Positions 22,540 to 33,326 of a stretch of 64,000 nucleotides of DNA are shown here, in pieces. A program made the translations under genes and the position numbers. The notes under the pieces are model-generated. The model was not told the DNA's origin. It saw only the letters and a list, made by a program, of their open reading frames with translations, and ran no database searches. Position 1 is the stretch's first letter; each line of letters starts with the position of its first letter. The stretch covers positions 126,610,132-126,674,131 of the forward strand of contig JBCFYV010000012.1 in NCBI GenBank assembly GCA_039000515.1, read 5' to 3'. The DNA comes from Timema cristinae (Eukaryota > Arthropoda > Insecta > Phasmatodea > Timematidae).

Positions 22540-22778
22540 AGCATTGACGATAACGACGCTCTACGTCAAGTAATTAGACTTTATGAGAGTAATCGTTTAT
22601 TATGGGATGTGAAGAGCTCGGAATATTATAATATAAATAAGAGCGAGAATGTATGGCGTGAAATTTCCGTCGAAGTAAATATTCCTGTTAAAGAACTGAA
22701 AAAGAGAGAGCAATTCGCTCTTGGGATCTTAGAGACGGGAGAAATCAAGAGAGAGAAAGAGCAGAGCTACTGGATCAG
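22540..22778 (+). pseudogene. MADF accessory gene, exon 1
   Basis: The frame reads DNDALRQVIRLYESN, then RLLWDVKSSEYYN and WREISVEVNIPVKELKKR: the N-terminal two thirds of a MADF (Myb/SANT-like) DNA-binding domain with its conserved LWD and W-EI positions. One frameshift falls between ELKKR and a basic stretch ending ERKSRATGSG. The exon ends at 22778 before GTGTGT, a usable splice donor. In PIF/Harbinger elements such proteins assist the transposase in DNA binding and nuclear import; that role is inferred here from family membership. No certain start codon is visible, as the upstream frame is open into GC-rich DNA. Confidence 0.75.
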
Positions 22779-22978
22779 GTGTGTATTTATTACAAATTAT
22801 AGAAGTGAAGCGTCATACTAATATAATTTAATGTATTTGTACTGTACATATAGTTAATATACAAGTACCTTCAAAATTTGCTCAGATATTTTGGTGGAAT
22901 TTATTAATTCTGGCGTTCATTTCAATTGATACCTTAATTAGAATCACAAATACAACATTATTTTTCAGGTGCAGACGA

Positions 22979-23068
22979 TATCTACACATCAAAATGGTTT
23001 GCGTATACCTGGTTTAGATTTCTATGGACAAAAGCATACCAAGTAACACTACAGATAGCATGTCCGAT
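22979..23068 (+). pseudogene. MADF accessory gene, exon 2
   Basis: After a TTTTTCAG acceptor ending at 22978, the frame joined in phase to exon 1 reads GADDIYTSKWFAYTWFRFL, the conserved third helix of MADF domains (D-Y-S-KW-Y...FL). A second frame then gives KSIPSNTTDSMSD up to a GTAAGTATAC donor at 23069. One frameshift lies between the two parts. The next exon would be at 25538, in phase. Confidence 0.75.
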
Positions 23069-23356
23069 GTAAGTATACCTGCTAGCGAAGAACACAAGGC
23101 GTGGTATTAACCAATACTTACTTCCCTATTGTGTTTACTATAGCTCTGTGTACATTGTACTGTGTACAAAATATTAATTGAATTCCTCGCCCTAAATGTA
23201 TCGTAACTAATTGTAATAGTTATTTTGAGCGGAATTGCACCGTTTGTTGCAAAATGTTCAGCTAGATGTTCTCGTATCTTTGTGGCTGTGTTGCCTGCTC
23301 TTCCAGGTGTGTTACCAATAGGTTGTAGTGTTTTAGATTCTTGGTTATTCCTCCAT

Positions 23357-23796
23357 CTACCGGAATGAGCAGTCTCTTTCTTCTTTGAGGAATGTCCTAT
23401 TTGGTGTGTAAAGATTCCTTGAGGCAGATCGTTTACGTAGAAAATTATGTAGATATATCACTGTTAAAACAACCTTCTTAGCTTTCTCTGGTCTTAGTAA
23501 TATTGGTTTCCTAAGAACTCGAAATACTGAACCAGCTATGCCAAAGGCATTCTCTACAACTCGGCGGGCCCTGGACAAGCGATAGTTAAATATTCTTTCA
23601 ATTGAACGATTCGTTGGAGATCCTCTGGACGGTTTAATGGGGTAATTATTTAATTCAAATGCTTGATATTCTAATAGCTGTAGGGAATTTCTATAGCTTA
23701 CGAAAATAGTAATATTTTTGTTCTGGTACATTCATTCCTTTGCCTTCTAGCTTGCGATATAAATTGTGTGTTTTTGAAGGCACCCCCATCTGATAT
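23357..23796 (-). pseudogene. Harbinger transposase, C-terminal DDE part
   Basis: It resumes with ISDGGAFKNT, a frameshift, NLYRKLEGKGMNVPEQ, another shift, then YQAFELNNYPIKPSRG and IFNYRLSRARRVVENAFGI, followed by VFRVLRKPILL and YLHNFLRK. This is the second half of the DDE_Tnp_4 fold: the usual D-(E/D)-AF-L second Asp is replaced by Gln (YQAFEL), while the Glu of VVENAFG is intact. The stop is at 23357. About 45 residues normally lying between MIQ and ISDGG are absent and the satellite occupies that place. Confidence 0.85.
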
Positions 23797-23942
23797 ACTA
23801 CCAGGGCACCCTTCTTATGGTGCTTGTTGAGCCCACACCTCTCGTGTCCCTTCCGACCCTGTGGGAGACAATGTGTCAGCTTTCCCCTTCTCACCTGACT
23901 TGGGGCCGCCGACAAGTCGTTATGAAGGGGTTGTACGAAGAA

Positions 23943-25322
23943 GTCACTCAGGATGTTGTCACTCAAGTCTTTATTCAGGACCACATGGACTAGCACTAGA
24001 TGTGTCACACAAGTCTTTATTCAGGACCCCACATGGACCTGAGTCACTCAGGATGTTGTCACACAAGTCTTTATTCAGGACCCCACATGGACCTGAGTCA
24101 CTCAGGATGTTGTCACACAGGTCTTTATTCAGGACTCCACATGGACCTGAGTCACTCAGGATGTTGTCACACAGGTCTTTATTCAGGACCCCACATGGAC
24201 CTGAGTCACTCAGGATGTTGTCACACAAGTCTTTATTCAGGACTCCACATGGACCTGAGTCACTCAGGATTTGTCACAAAGTCTTTATTCAGGACCCACA
24301 TGGACCTGAGTCACTCAGGATGTTGTCACACAAGTCTTTATTCAGGACCCCACATGGACCTGAGTCACTCAGGATGTTGTCACACAAGGTCTTTATTCAG
24401 GACCCCACATGGACCTGAGTCACTCAGGATGTTGTCACACAGGTCTTTATTCAGGACCCCACATGGACCTGAGTCACTCAGGATGTTGTCACACAGGTCT
24501 TTATTCAGGACCCACATGGACCTGAGTCACTCAGGATGTTGTCACACAGGTCTTTATTCAGGACCCCACATGGACCTGAGTCACTCAGGATGTTGTCACA
24601 CAAGTCTTTATTCAGGACCCCACATGGACCTGAGTCACTCAGGATGTTGTCACACAAGGTCTTTATTCAGGACCCACATGGACCTGAGTCACTCAGGATG
24701 TTGTCACACAAGTCTTTATTCAGGACCCCACATGGACCTGAGTCACTCAGGATGTTGTCACACAGGTCTTTATTCAGGACCCCACATGGACCTGAGTCAC
24801 TCAGGATGTTGTCACACAAGTCTTTATTCAGGACTCCACATGGACCTGAGTCACTCAGGATATTGTCACAGAAGTCTTTATTCAGGACTCCACATGGACC
24901 TGAGTCACTCAGGATGTTGTCACACAAGTCTTTATTCAGGACCCACATGGACCTGAGTCACTCAGGATGTTGTCACACAGTCTTTATTCAGGACCCCACA
25001 TGGACCTGAGTCACTCAGGATGTTGTCACACAAGTCTTTATTCAGGACCCCACATGGACCTGAGTCACTCAGGATGTTGTCACACAAGTCTTTATTCAGG
25101 ATCCCACATGGACCTGAGTCACTCAGGATGTTGTCACACAGTCTTTATTCAGGACCCCACATGGACCTGAGTCACTCAGGATGTTGTCACACAAGTCTTT
25201 ATTCAGGACTCCACATGGACCTGAGTCACTCAGTGTCACAGAAGTCTTTATTCAGGACTCCACATGGACCTGAGTCACTCAGGATGTTGTCACACAAGTC
25301 TTTATTCAGGACTCCACATGGA
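23943..25322. repeat. 54-bp minisatellite inside the transposase, about 26 copies
   Basis: The unit begins GTCACACAAGTCTTTATTCA and contains GGACCTGAGTCACTCAGG. CCTGAGTCACTCAGG is a perfect 15-bp palindrome around one C and includes TGAGTCA, the AP-1 consensus, once per unit. Units vary by C-run length (CCCC, CCC, CTCC) and by small deletions. The array separates two halves of the transposase core. Confidence 0.95.
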
Positions 25323-25369
25323 CGAGCCACGCAACCCGACGTGCCAGGCGCGCGGTCCCAAGATATAGG

Positions 25370-25493
25370 ATGAGGTACTCGTCACATTGTATCATAACGT
25401 GCTTTTCACCCATAGCGCCCAATGCTGAGGGAAATTCCACATCTTTTCAAAATCTTCAGCAATTTCTAACCATTGTTCTTCTGAAGAGGGTAT
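25370..25493 (-). pseudogene. Harbinger transposase, exon 2 start
   Basis: The exon begins IPSSEEQWLEIAEDFEKMW and NFPQH, the block that precedes the first catalytic Asp. The next block, in a shifted frame, reads GAMGEKHVMIQ where family members have GA-I/M-DGKHV-IQ, so the catalytic Asp is missing. The match stops after MIQ, and minus-strand sequence then enters the 54-bp satellite within about 50 bp. Confidence 0.8.
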
Positions 25494-26197
25494 CTGAAAT
25501 AAAAACAAAAAATGTATAAAGTTCATCATTGTTTCAGAATGTACAAGATCTTCTTGAAGAGACCCAAGATAGTTCGAACGTTAGTAAATCGACCCTTTTC
25601 CACAACCACAACCTCGACTTCACAGAGTGCAGTCACTTCCTCACAAACTTCTTCTTTGGCAGGACCATCTCAACGAACGAGGGAACGCCGAGCAGTTGTC
25701 GAAAAAGTGCACTAAAGAATGCTGGAGAGTGCATCTGATATCTAAGGAGGACATCGCAGGAGCCCAATGATAACTACGAGTCGTCTGGGAACCATGTAGC
25801 AAATTAACTGCGGAGATATGACTCGCACACTTTACCTTAGGTCAAAAAGGACATATTGGACATCTTGTTTCAGGCGGATACTGGACGGTTCCCTTACACT
25901 CATCAAGGATATTACACTGCTGGTTATTATAGTTCACATGCTTCATCGTCATCACCATCATCTACAAAGTCAGCCATTGTTGTCACCTTATTTTTGTCCC
26001 TCCAATTTCACTCCCCTACCCCCTGCCCCCAGTCCCTACTCGTCCATCCTCAACTCTACCACCCTCTACATCCTCTCACCTACATCCGGCACCTATTCTC
26101 CCTTTACCTACTTTTTAATATAAACTGTTAACAATATGTTTAAAGATATTTTCAGATATTAAAGTTGTGATTGAATTATGGTCTGATATGTACTTAC
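25494..26197 (-). other. Intron of Harbinger transposase
   Basis: The donor is GTAAGT (minus strand, at 26197) and the acceptor is TTTCAG (minus strand, ending at 25494). Joining the flanks gives EYIN followed by IPSSEEQW in phase 0, exactly the spacing seen in family members. The intron contains the last accessory-gene exon on the other strand. Confidence 0.75.
25538..26131 (+). pseudogene. MADF accessory gene, last exon (BESS-like)
   Basis: The exon follows TTGTTTCAG (ending 25537) and starts NVQDLLEETQDSS. A Ser/Thr-rich linker follows after a frameshift at a C/T run (STTTTSTSQSAVTSSQTSS), then basic RTRERRAVVEKVH, then blocks KEDIAGAQ and NYESSGNHVAN, and finally VKKDILDILFQADTG. The last blocks match the C-terminal protein-interaction region of MADF/BESS transposon proteins. 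Stops interrupt at about 25714, 25737, 25806 and 25839. It lies entirely within the transposase intron (25494-26197) on the opposite strand. Confidence 0.7.
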
Positions 26198-26475
26198 GTT
26201 TATATATTCTTTTAATACTTCAATAAGCGCGTCACAAACTTCTGGAACAATCTATGATATTGTTTGTTTCAATATACAAACGGTAAATGAATTACCAGCA
26301 GCTAAGAAACTCAGAGTAACTGTTAGTCTTTCCTTAGCACTGATAGCCACTCGCATGTACGTAACACGTTTTGTCACTGCAGAATCTATCAACTCCAATA
26401 AATGTTCAAAATCCTCGGTGGACCCACGTACAAAATTTGTGACACCTTCGTCAAATTCAACCCTTCTCTCTGTAG
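26198..26475 (-). pseudogene. Harbinger transposase, exon 1
   Basis: The minus-strand frame runs EFDEGVTNFVRGSTEDF, then EHLLELIDSAVTK, then MRVAISAKERLTVTLSFLA and VPEVCDALIEVLKEYIN. These are the N-terminal helix-rich blocks of the HARBI1/PIF transposase family (F-R-S-E-F-LL; ER---TL-FLA-G; I-P-C-A). One in-frame TAG interrupts before IVPEVC, and the residues before it do not match the usual S-L---FR-S block, so a small deletion is likely. The exon ends at 26198 at a GTAAGT donor (plus strand ACTTAC, 26192-26197). Confidence 0.8.
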
Positions 26476-26480
26476 AGAAG

Positions 26481-26772
26481 GTGTTGCAATACCAAGGGCA
26501 ATAATAAAGTGGATCAAACTATCAGCAAAATGAAATATTAAATATACACGTTAATGGAAGTTTAAGGTGTGCTAGATTTAAAAGCGTAGCAACCGAATAG
26601 AAGAAAAATTGTGCCTAGAGGCTGTTTTATTTACATAATACAAATGTTAATAATATTATGTTTATAGATTGGGGACTATGCTCAATAGCAACAATATTCA
26701 TAGGGAAGAGAATAAATGTTTTCACATTACTGTTTTTGAAATCTAATAATTCCTCCTTATGAAAGTTGGTTT
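26481..26772. other. AT-rich DNA, no gene seen
   Basis: This flanks the Harbinger element. No terminal inverted repeat matching 22482-22545 was found. Confidence 0.45.
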
Positions 26773-26959
26773 AAATTAGGAGGGATATCAGACACACTTA
26801 CCTTGGTGATGCTGTCATTCTACTCTCTTGACCTGAGAAGATGTCTGTGACAGTGAAATATTGTCCTTAAAAATATGCTTGTGTGTTTTTTAGTGTTCTA
26901 TCTGAACAATTTCTATTCCAGGAACCAAGGTGAGTGTGCTGGCTATCCCTCCTAATCTA
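26773..26959. repeat. Inverted repeat, 35-bp arms, 118-bp loop
   Basis: Left arm (about 26772-26806) includes ATTAGGAGGGATATCAG and CACTTACCTTGG; the right arm (26925-26959) is its reverse complement with CCAAGGTGAGTG and ATCCCTCCTAAT. I count 29 of 35 matching positions. It could be a small non-autonomous element or a hairpin-forming transcript; no target duplication is evident. Confidence 0.65.
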
Positions 26960-28093
26960 AATCATGGTTTAGCCTAGTGCTCTAATCCAAATAGCCTTAT
27001 TAAATTTGAAATTATTTTTATTTCTCGTAATTTAATTATTTTATTTTATTTTATTCATTTCATTTGCTGAAAAAGTTGCAAGACAAATTAGAAACCTGCA
27101 TTTAATCTAAAAGCGCAATCAAGCTAGCTTAGAATTAATTTATATTCCATCTTATCTCACTGATGTCATATTGGTTTAGTGTTTTTAACCATAATAGTCA
27201 ACATTCTACTAAAATAAACTTTATTAAGTGCCATCAACTACACTTGAATAACAAGGCGCAAACGGAACAAAAGGTGGTTTATCAATAAATCGATCAACGA
27301 GTTTTACATCGACTTATTTCACAGAGCTGTCTAGTTGCGAGATTTGGGACTAGATTTAAAAATCAATTAGAGATATATACACATTAAGTGAAATAATAAT
27401 AATTACACACAACGTAATTGAAATATACAATCATATATAATTAAAATTATATCTATTTAACATAATTTAAATTTTAAAACCAATTCCATTTTTCATATAT
27501 AAACACCGTAATATAATATTTATGTTAGTCCAAATATGGTCAATTCTAATAAAATAAAATAACAAGAAAAATATTGGAAATTTTTTACAAAATTCCGTAC
27601 AAGAGAAAATAATTTGTTTTATATGATAAATATATAAAATAAACACAAGATTGTTATCTATTATATTATTCTGTTAAAACTTGAATTTCCAAATAAATAC
27701 ATCTGGAAGTAACTATTAATACCTTTGATTAAATATTAAGGGGGCTATATTTATTTAAATATTTGTACAGTCAATTAATTAAACATTTAAAATTTTGAAC
27801 GTAAATTAACATTGAACACGTATAAAATAACAGTATATTTGTAAATTACATAGTCTATTTGGATAGTACATAGTTTATCGGTCAACTTGCATAGGAAAAG
27901 CTTAAACTCATTTCTTAATACTTTTTCATAATTTGTTTTATATTCATAATTAATTTTATTTTTAAAAACATGCCCATTTTATATCATCTGTGAAAAATAA
28001 TTTAGTTTAGTTAAATTATTTTATTTTTCAATCTGTTTTGAAATAATCTAACGTCTTCATACATTGAAAATAGTGCATCACTAACTAATATTA
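26960..28093. other. AT-rich DNA downstream of the IR gene
   Basis: No gene, SINE or array is seen. On the minus strand an AATAAA (plus TTTATT at 28020-28025) lies about 70 nt past the IR stop and is a plausible polyadenylation signal. Confidence 0.5.
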
Positions 28094-30072
28094 TTACACA
28101 GTGATATTAACAGTCCTCAGTAGGTAAATCCATTTGAACTCTATAATAAACACTAAAAAGCCCCAAATTAATCCAAATATAAGCACAAAGAAAGCAAACT
28201 TGACGTCTTCCAGGGTGAAGACCCTTACTTTCCCTATGGCATTGAACACTTGCCGTTTGGTCGGGGCCCTAGGCCTCGTAGACTCGAGTAGTATTTTATG
28301 TATCAGTCCAGATTCAATAACTCTTCTCACTAGTTTACTGAATCTGGGTATGAACGGAGACCTTTTCTTGGCAATATACGACAGCGAATAGGTTTTGGGG
28401 CACTCGGGTATCATGTTCAGCATCAAGGCGCCATCTTTCTTGACGTACTTATAAATGATGACCTTACCTCGGTTCTTAGTGTCAATGAACGCGAAGTCCT
28501 TTTTATGTACGACACGATCAACCAACTGGTCAACCTCTAACGGGACCACGTGGAACTTTCTGGAAAGCCTTTTCATAAGAGGAGCATCCCCGTCAAAGCT
28601 GTCGGCCAAATTTGGATACGTAGTACCGATAGAGAGATCAGATAGGTCTAATTCTTCCAATGTAGTGATGTCTTTGTAGAAATATGGAGAGCTCGTATTG
28701 GTCGATAGAGAACTTTGGAGAGCATTGGTGAATACTACACTGATTATTAAAATCGGAAGAAGAAAACTTCGCTCGCTCATAAAAATTATGTTTTTAATCC
28801 TCTCCAGGGAAATCCAATAAAGATGTAAATGATGTCTTGAAGGCATTGCAAGAAACATATTCCATCGCCTTTCTTTAAAACTTCTGACATTTGTTGAGGC
28901 CGTACCATAAGATTACCGAACAAATATACAGGCCTATACTCAAGAGCACAGCCTGCGCTTGGGACTGGAAGCTGATTAGTATCGACATCCAAGGTGGTAT
29001 CTGCATCGATCTCGGTGTGAACACGCACAGAGAATCCTCATATAGAGGTGGTTGGACAAACTCCACGCTGTCACTTCCGTAATCCTTCATAAACCTGGCA
29101 TTTAGGGCTATTACTGCTTTATTGTTCACAATATCTCCGAACGAACCGACTAAAGTTCCGTTCTCCAATTTGTAGCCGAAAGATTGGCCATCTTGAGGGG
29201 AAATTGCCCTCACCGTAGCGTTCATGTATCTGGTCAAAACATCCAAAATGATCCCCGCATCCCCCGAGTACCTGTCCCCCGGTTACCTTTCACTGGAGGG
29301 AGCCGAACACAGTTTGGAGGGGTCTCGAATAAACTCACATTCAATGGGTACCCATGCATGTCATTTATCTTTCTCAGATCAAAGCTTCTCGAAAATGAGC
29401 TTGGATTACTGACTTCAGAATTTCGACTTGCCCCCAAAGCAATTGTTCTCTTTCTAGAAACGGGTTGTAGGCGTAAAAATTGTTCACGCAAGACCAAACA
29501 AATATATCTGCTACTATAACATTTAGAATATCGTGCGTTCTCCATAATGTTTCGAATAAAGAAGAATATTGACTTTTGATTTGTTCCTCATTCTTGCAGT
29601 TCTCATTTAACTGCTCTTCTGGTATGATGGAGATCAGATACCTAGAATTAGGATTCCATGCCAATGTAGGACTATGTGTTAGTATCTTTTCATAAAATGT
29701 CATCTCACTCAAAAAAATAACTATATTCTGCTCAGTTGTCCCCTTAAGTTTCTTGTATGGTTGTCCAATCGGTTGCCTTAAATCCATTTTTTCTTGTTTT
29801 ACTGCAAATATTAGATTTCTAGCTACAAACGTTTCGAACTGGTCCACCACATCATGGATTATATTATACCGCTTTGAATGAAGGGTTTGTATCAACAAGG
29901 GACAGTTTGGGTTGAAGTACCAGGAGCTTAGTGGGATGAATTTAGAACTACCCCAATGCAAAACTGACGTCTTCAAAATATTTACATCGAATTCTTTAAT
30001 TTGAGACAACATACTATAGCATACGATATTTTGAAAACATGACACACATAATATGTAATTAAAAGTTAACAT
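28094..30072 (-). CDS. Divergent ionotropic receptor (IR), four frame breaks
   Basis: IRs are variant ionotropic-glutamate-receptor channels in chemosensory neuron membranes. From a start at 30072 a hydrophobic leader (MLTFNYILCVSCFQNIVCYS) precedes an N-terminal region, the ligand-binding half S1 (DLRKINDMHGYPLNVSLFE; ILDVLTRYMNATVRAISP; NGTLVGSFGDIVNNKAV), membrane segment M1 (AVLLSIGLYICSVILWYG), a pore segment, M2 (SFLLPILIISVVFTNALQS), S2 (DITTLEELDLSDLSIGTT) and M3 (FAFFVLIFGLIWGFLVFII). The frame breaks near 29431, 29276, about 28886 and about 28786 are each explained by one missing base in G5, G5, T4 and A5 runs. Allowing for them gives 660 residues, usual for the family, with no other stop. 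The gene is intronless, as divergent insect IRs often are. It is either an intact gene with consensus errors or a very young pseudogene. An alternative start lies 10 codons upstream. Confidence 0.85.
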
Positions 30073-30168
30073 TTTAGTAGGATAATTAAAAGATAATAAC
30101 ATTGAAACAATTTTCCTTCTGATCTGATAAATATCAAATGGATATGTTAAATTATTACAAACCAACAC

Positions 30169-31051
30169 AAGCTCAATTTTATTATTTTAACTAGTTTTTT
30201 ATTTTAGTATTTTTACAATACACTTTAGAGGTTTTTTTTAAATGCTCATTTTACTTTAAAGGGTTTTTTACTACAGGCAACAAAAGTATTTAACCGAGTC
30301 TGCTTTTGTTTTTTAGAATTAAAATATTATAATTTTCTTGCAACCAATCGAAAGTAGTAGTTTTGAACAAATCAATTAATACCGACAAAATACTTGTTTC
30401 TAATAACCGCCATCAACCTTATTCCTTCATATATAAACTAACGATGAAATAAAGTTTTATTACAGATATTTGGACGGTAATAAAGAAACTGGTGACAGAT
30501 TTGTCCAGTGAAAAGCTCTCATGTTGGCGTATGAACAATAGCACACGTTAAATATGTGAATTAACGTCACTCGCCACTTCTATAGTCAATATGTCAACAG
30601 TCTATGAAGTGTACACTCAATGGATAAGAGGTATTTCCATAGAGGACTCTCATCCATGATTTGATAAAACGTCAACACCCGTTCACTAAATATTTAATAT
30701 TCATGGAACGAATATAACCTTAACACTGAATAGGCGATGAGAAATGCTGCTAAAGTATATTTATTATTTTATTGATTGAAACATTTTGTTATTATCCAGG
30801 AATAAATAATTATAATAAAACTTGGGTGGAAGAGTTTTATTTATAAAAAAGTGAAGATGATAGGAATAGATAATATCATGACGAATGATGTAAAAATGTT
30901 AATTTACTTGTAGGTGCAATGTAGAAACTCGGGCACCTGATATCTTGTATAAAAAGCAGGTTCAGTCACAAGGGCAGGTAGATTAATACAGTGTACTAAA
31001 CAATACAAATAAATAAAACACACAAACTATAATTATTTATTTACTTATTTT

Positions 31052-31091
<40 letters not shown>

Positions 31092-33326
31092 ATTTAAGTT
31101 TTCATCACACAATCTTTCTTGAGAACGTTCGGGTAAGTGCATCACTAATATTACAAATAGATATAGTGAACATATATCTGAAAGATACGTATAATATGTC
31201 ATATATATAATGCAAGGGGATTAATTAAGAAAATAAAATATATTACTTGTCTTGTAATATTTAAATAAAACTACAATTTACTACTATTATGCCATAATAG
31301 TCAAAAGGTAAATTTTTTTAGTAGGATAAAATAATTTACAACATTTATGAAGGGAGTTAATTTCTTCAAATAAATTGTTGATGGTCTGGAACGTAATAAT
31401 GAAATATAATACATCTAGTAGAAGTATTTTCTGGGAGATTATACTAGTTTCTGAGAGATTATACTAGTTTCTGAGAGTTTATACTAGTTTCTGAGGATGT
31501 ATAGTTGAGATAAATTTAGGCTTCACTCTCCACACAAATCTAAACCCTTTCCTTTTATAGAGGAGAAAAACAACCTCTTTTTAATAACTGAACAAGCTCA
31601 TTCGGGGCAAGGTTTGAAATTGGCGCTTGAACTACTGGCTAGTTCCTAGCTTGGCCGCTATGTCTGGCTGAGCGTTAAGATCGTTGAGTCAAGTATGGCG
31701 TGCTTATTAAATGTTTGTTAGAAATTGGACTTTTTAAAACAGGTAAAATATATTAATTATAAAGTTTGAATACATGTATAATTATTTAAATAAGCTTTAT
31801 AACTATGTTATTTATATTTAAACAGTGAAAACTGAATTCTCGCTAAGTAACATGAAAATGAAACAGAATATTTGTTGTTTTTTTAAAAACCACAATACGC
31901 TTGAAAATAAAAACAAACTTTTAAAAACCAATAATTTTTCAGATTTGTCAGACAATAATAATAAATATTGTGTTAATAAAAATAAACATTTTTTTTATAT
32001 TACTAAAGCTAACTTTAAAAACTTGTTTAAATGGAGAAAATATTGATATGAGCTCAGAACTTGTAATAATATTTAAATATTTTAAACAGTATTCAAACTT
32101 AAAATGCTTTATTGCATTTTCTTATGTATATAATTCGTTCATTAAATATGTTGTTTTTTTTTTTTGCTTCACGTAATTTCAATAATGTCCCGTCTACAAC
32201 CAAACGTTGGTCTGTCTGTCTACAATAACTTACGCAAACACGATCGTATGTCGGACCCGCTTGTCGGGAGGAGATGAAATTGTCCATCTCTTGCGTTTAT
32301 GTAGTTGCGTTGGCTTGCGTTCAGCCAATAAAAAAACCAATATGGATGGACCACTAAAATCAAATAGTGTGAAGTTATTTGGTCTATGACAACAGCTCCT
32401 GGAAATGTATAGAAATGAATACAGGATTTTCAATTAAGATCATTTATATATTTAAATGAGTATTTAAATATTTTTTAAATATTTATTTCTTATTTGAGAA
32501 CGTTAATATCAATTTGACTTCTATAGTCATATTTGCTGTTTGTTTCTATTGGTTGAAATTACGTCTTGCGTCTTTTCATTGTAGAAAGTCTATTTTGTAT
32601 TTAAGAGAAGCGTAATTACAAGTGCGTGTGAGAATTCAACAAGCAGGTATGTTGGTTGTAGACGGATCATAATAATACAAGCCAGGTTAATAATACAATT
32701 GATACAAGCCAGGTTAATTGCAGCCGTAACTTTTGCTATGTATCATCTATATCTATAAAATACTACTTCTAAGATAGCAACATTCTATATTTGCTGTTCG
32801 CATATTTCTTCAGACCAGAGGCCTGCTATGATAATTAACTACCCTGATGGGTAGCGATATAATAGTCTAGTATAAATAGTGATGTACCTAGAATTAATGG
32901 CGAAAGAATTGATATAAACAGAATCTACACGGAAAAAATTATATAGAAACTATGAGACAAAGTTTACCAAAGTCTGCTCGCCTGGTAAGCCGCCATCTTG
33001 ATAAAATGAAGGAAATTATTGGTCTCCGGAGTGAAAGTCATCAATATCTTTAAAACTAAACATTTTACTCAGAAAATGTAGTGATCATAAATGAGAGATA
33101 TTAAATTTCCTAAAATAACATATTTTGGTGTTCTTAGTATGATGTATAGTAAGAAATCTATAGTTTTGAAAATATTTATCATAAACTTGGTATACAATTT
33201 TTTGACACAGACATAGAAATATTAATTCTAACCAAGGATCAGAATGAGGAACTATTATGAAACGAATCTCTGGTTCGAAAGCTCAAAGTTCAGACGTCAT
33301 TATCATCTTCGTCTACATCTGGGCAT
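30169..33326. other. AT-rich intergenic DNA upstream of the IR
   Basis: About 3.1 kb without a recognisable gene. It contains an (ATT)n microsatellite at about 31055-31090, a three-copy 20-bp repeat at 31423-31497 (TTCTGAGAGATTATACTAGT), and a doubled ACAAGCCAGGTTAAT near 32680-32715. The IR promoter should lie near 30075-30500, but I cannot define it. Open frames of 60-75 codons look like chance. Confidence 0.55.

Larger units (their letters stand above)
22480..26480. mobile_element. Decayed PIF/Harbinger element with interleaved genes
   Basis: Two opposite-strand genes define it: a Harbinger transposase (minus; coding blocks 26198-26475, 25370-25493 and 23357-23796) and a MADF/BESS-type accessory protein (plus; exons 22540-22778, 22979-23068 and about 25538-26131). 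Known PIF/Harbinger elements encode such a pair. Here the accessory gene's last exon lies inside the transposase intron, and the transposase's second exon lies inside an accessory-gene intron. Terminal inverted repeats could not be identified; the GC-rich stretch at 22482-22545 is a candidate left end. The element is inactive: there are in-frame stops and frameshifts, the first two catalytic Asp are replaced, and there is an internal satellite. Confidence 0.8.

Noticed and set aside
22482..22545. Terminal inverted repeat of the Harbinger element
   Set aside because: GC-rich and well placed, but I found no reverse-complement partner beyond 26480.
31825..32046. 73-codon Asn/Lys-rich frame
   Set aside because: Composition simply follows the AT-rich DNA; there is no domain or neighbouring exon.
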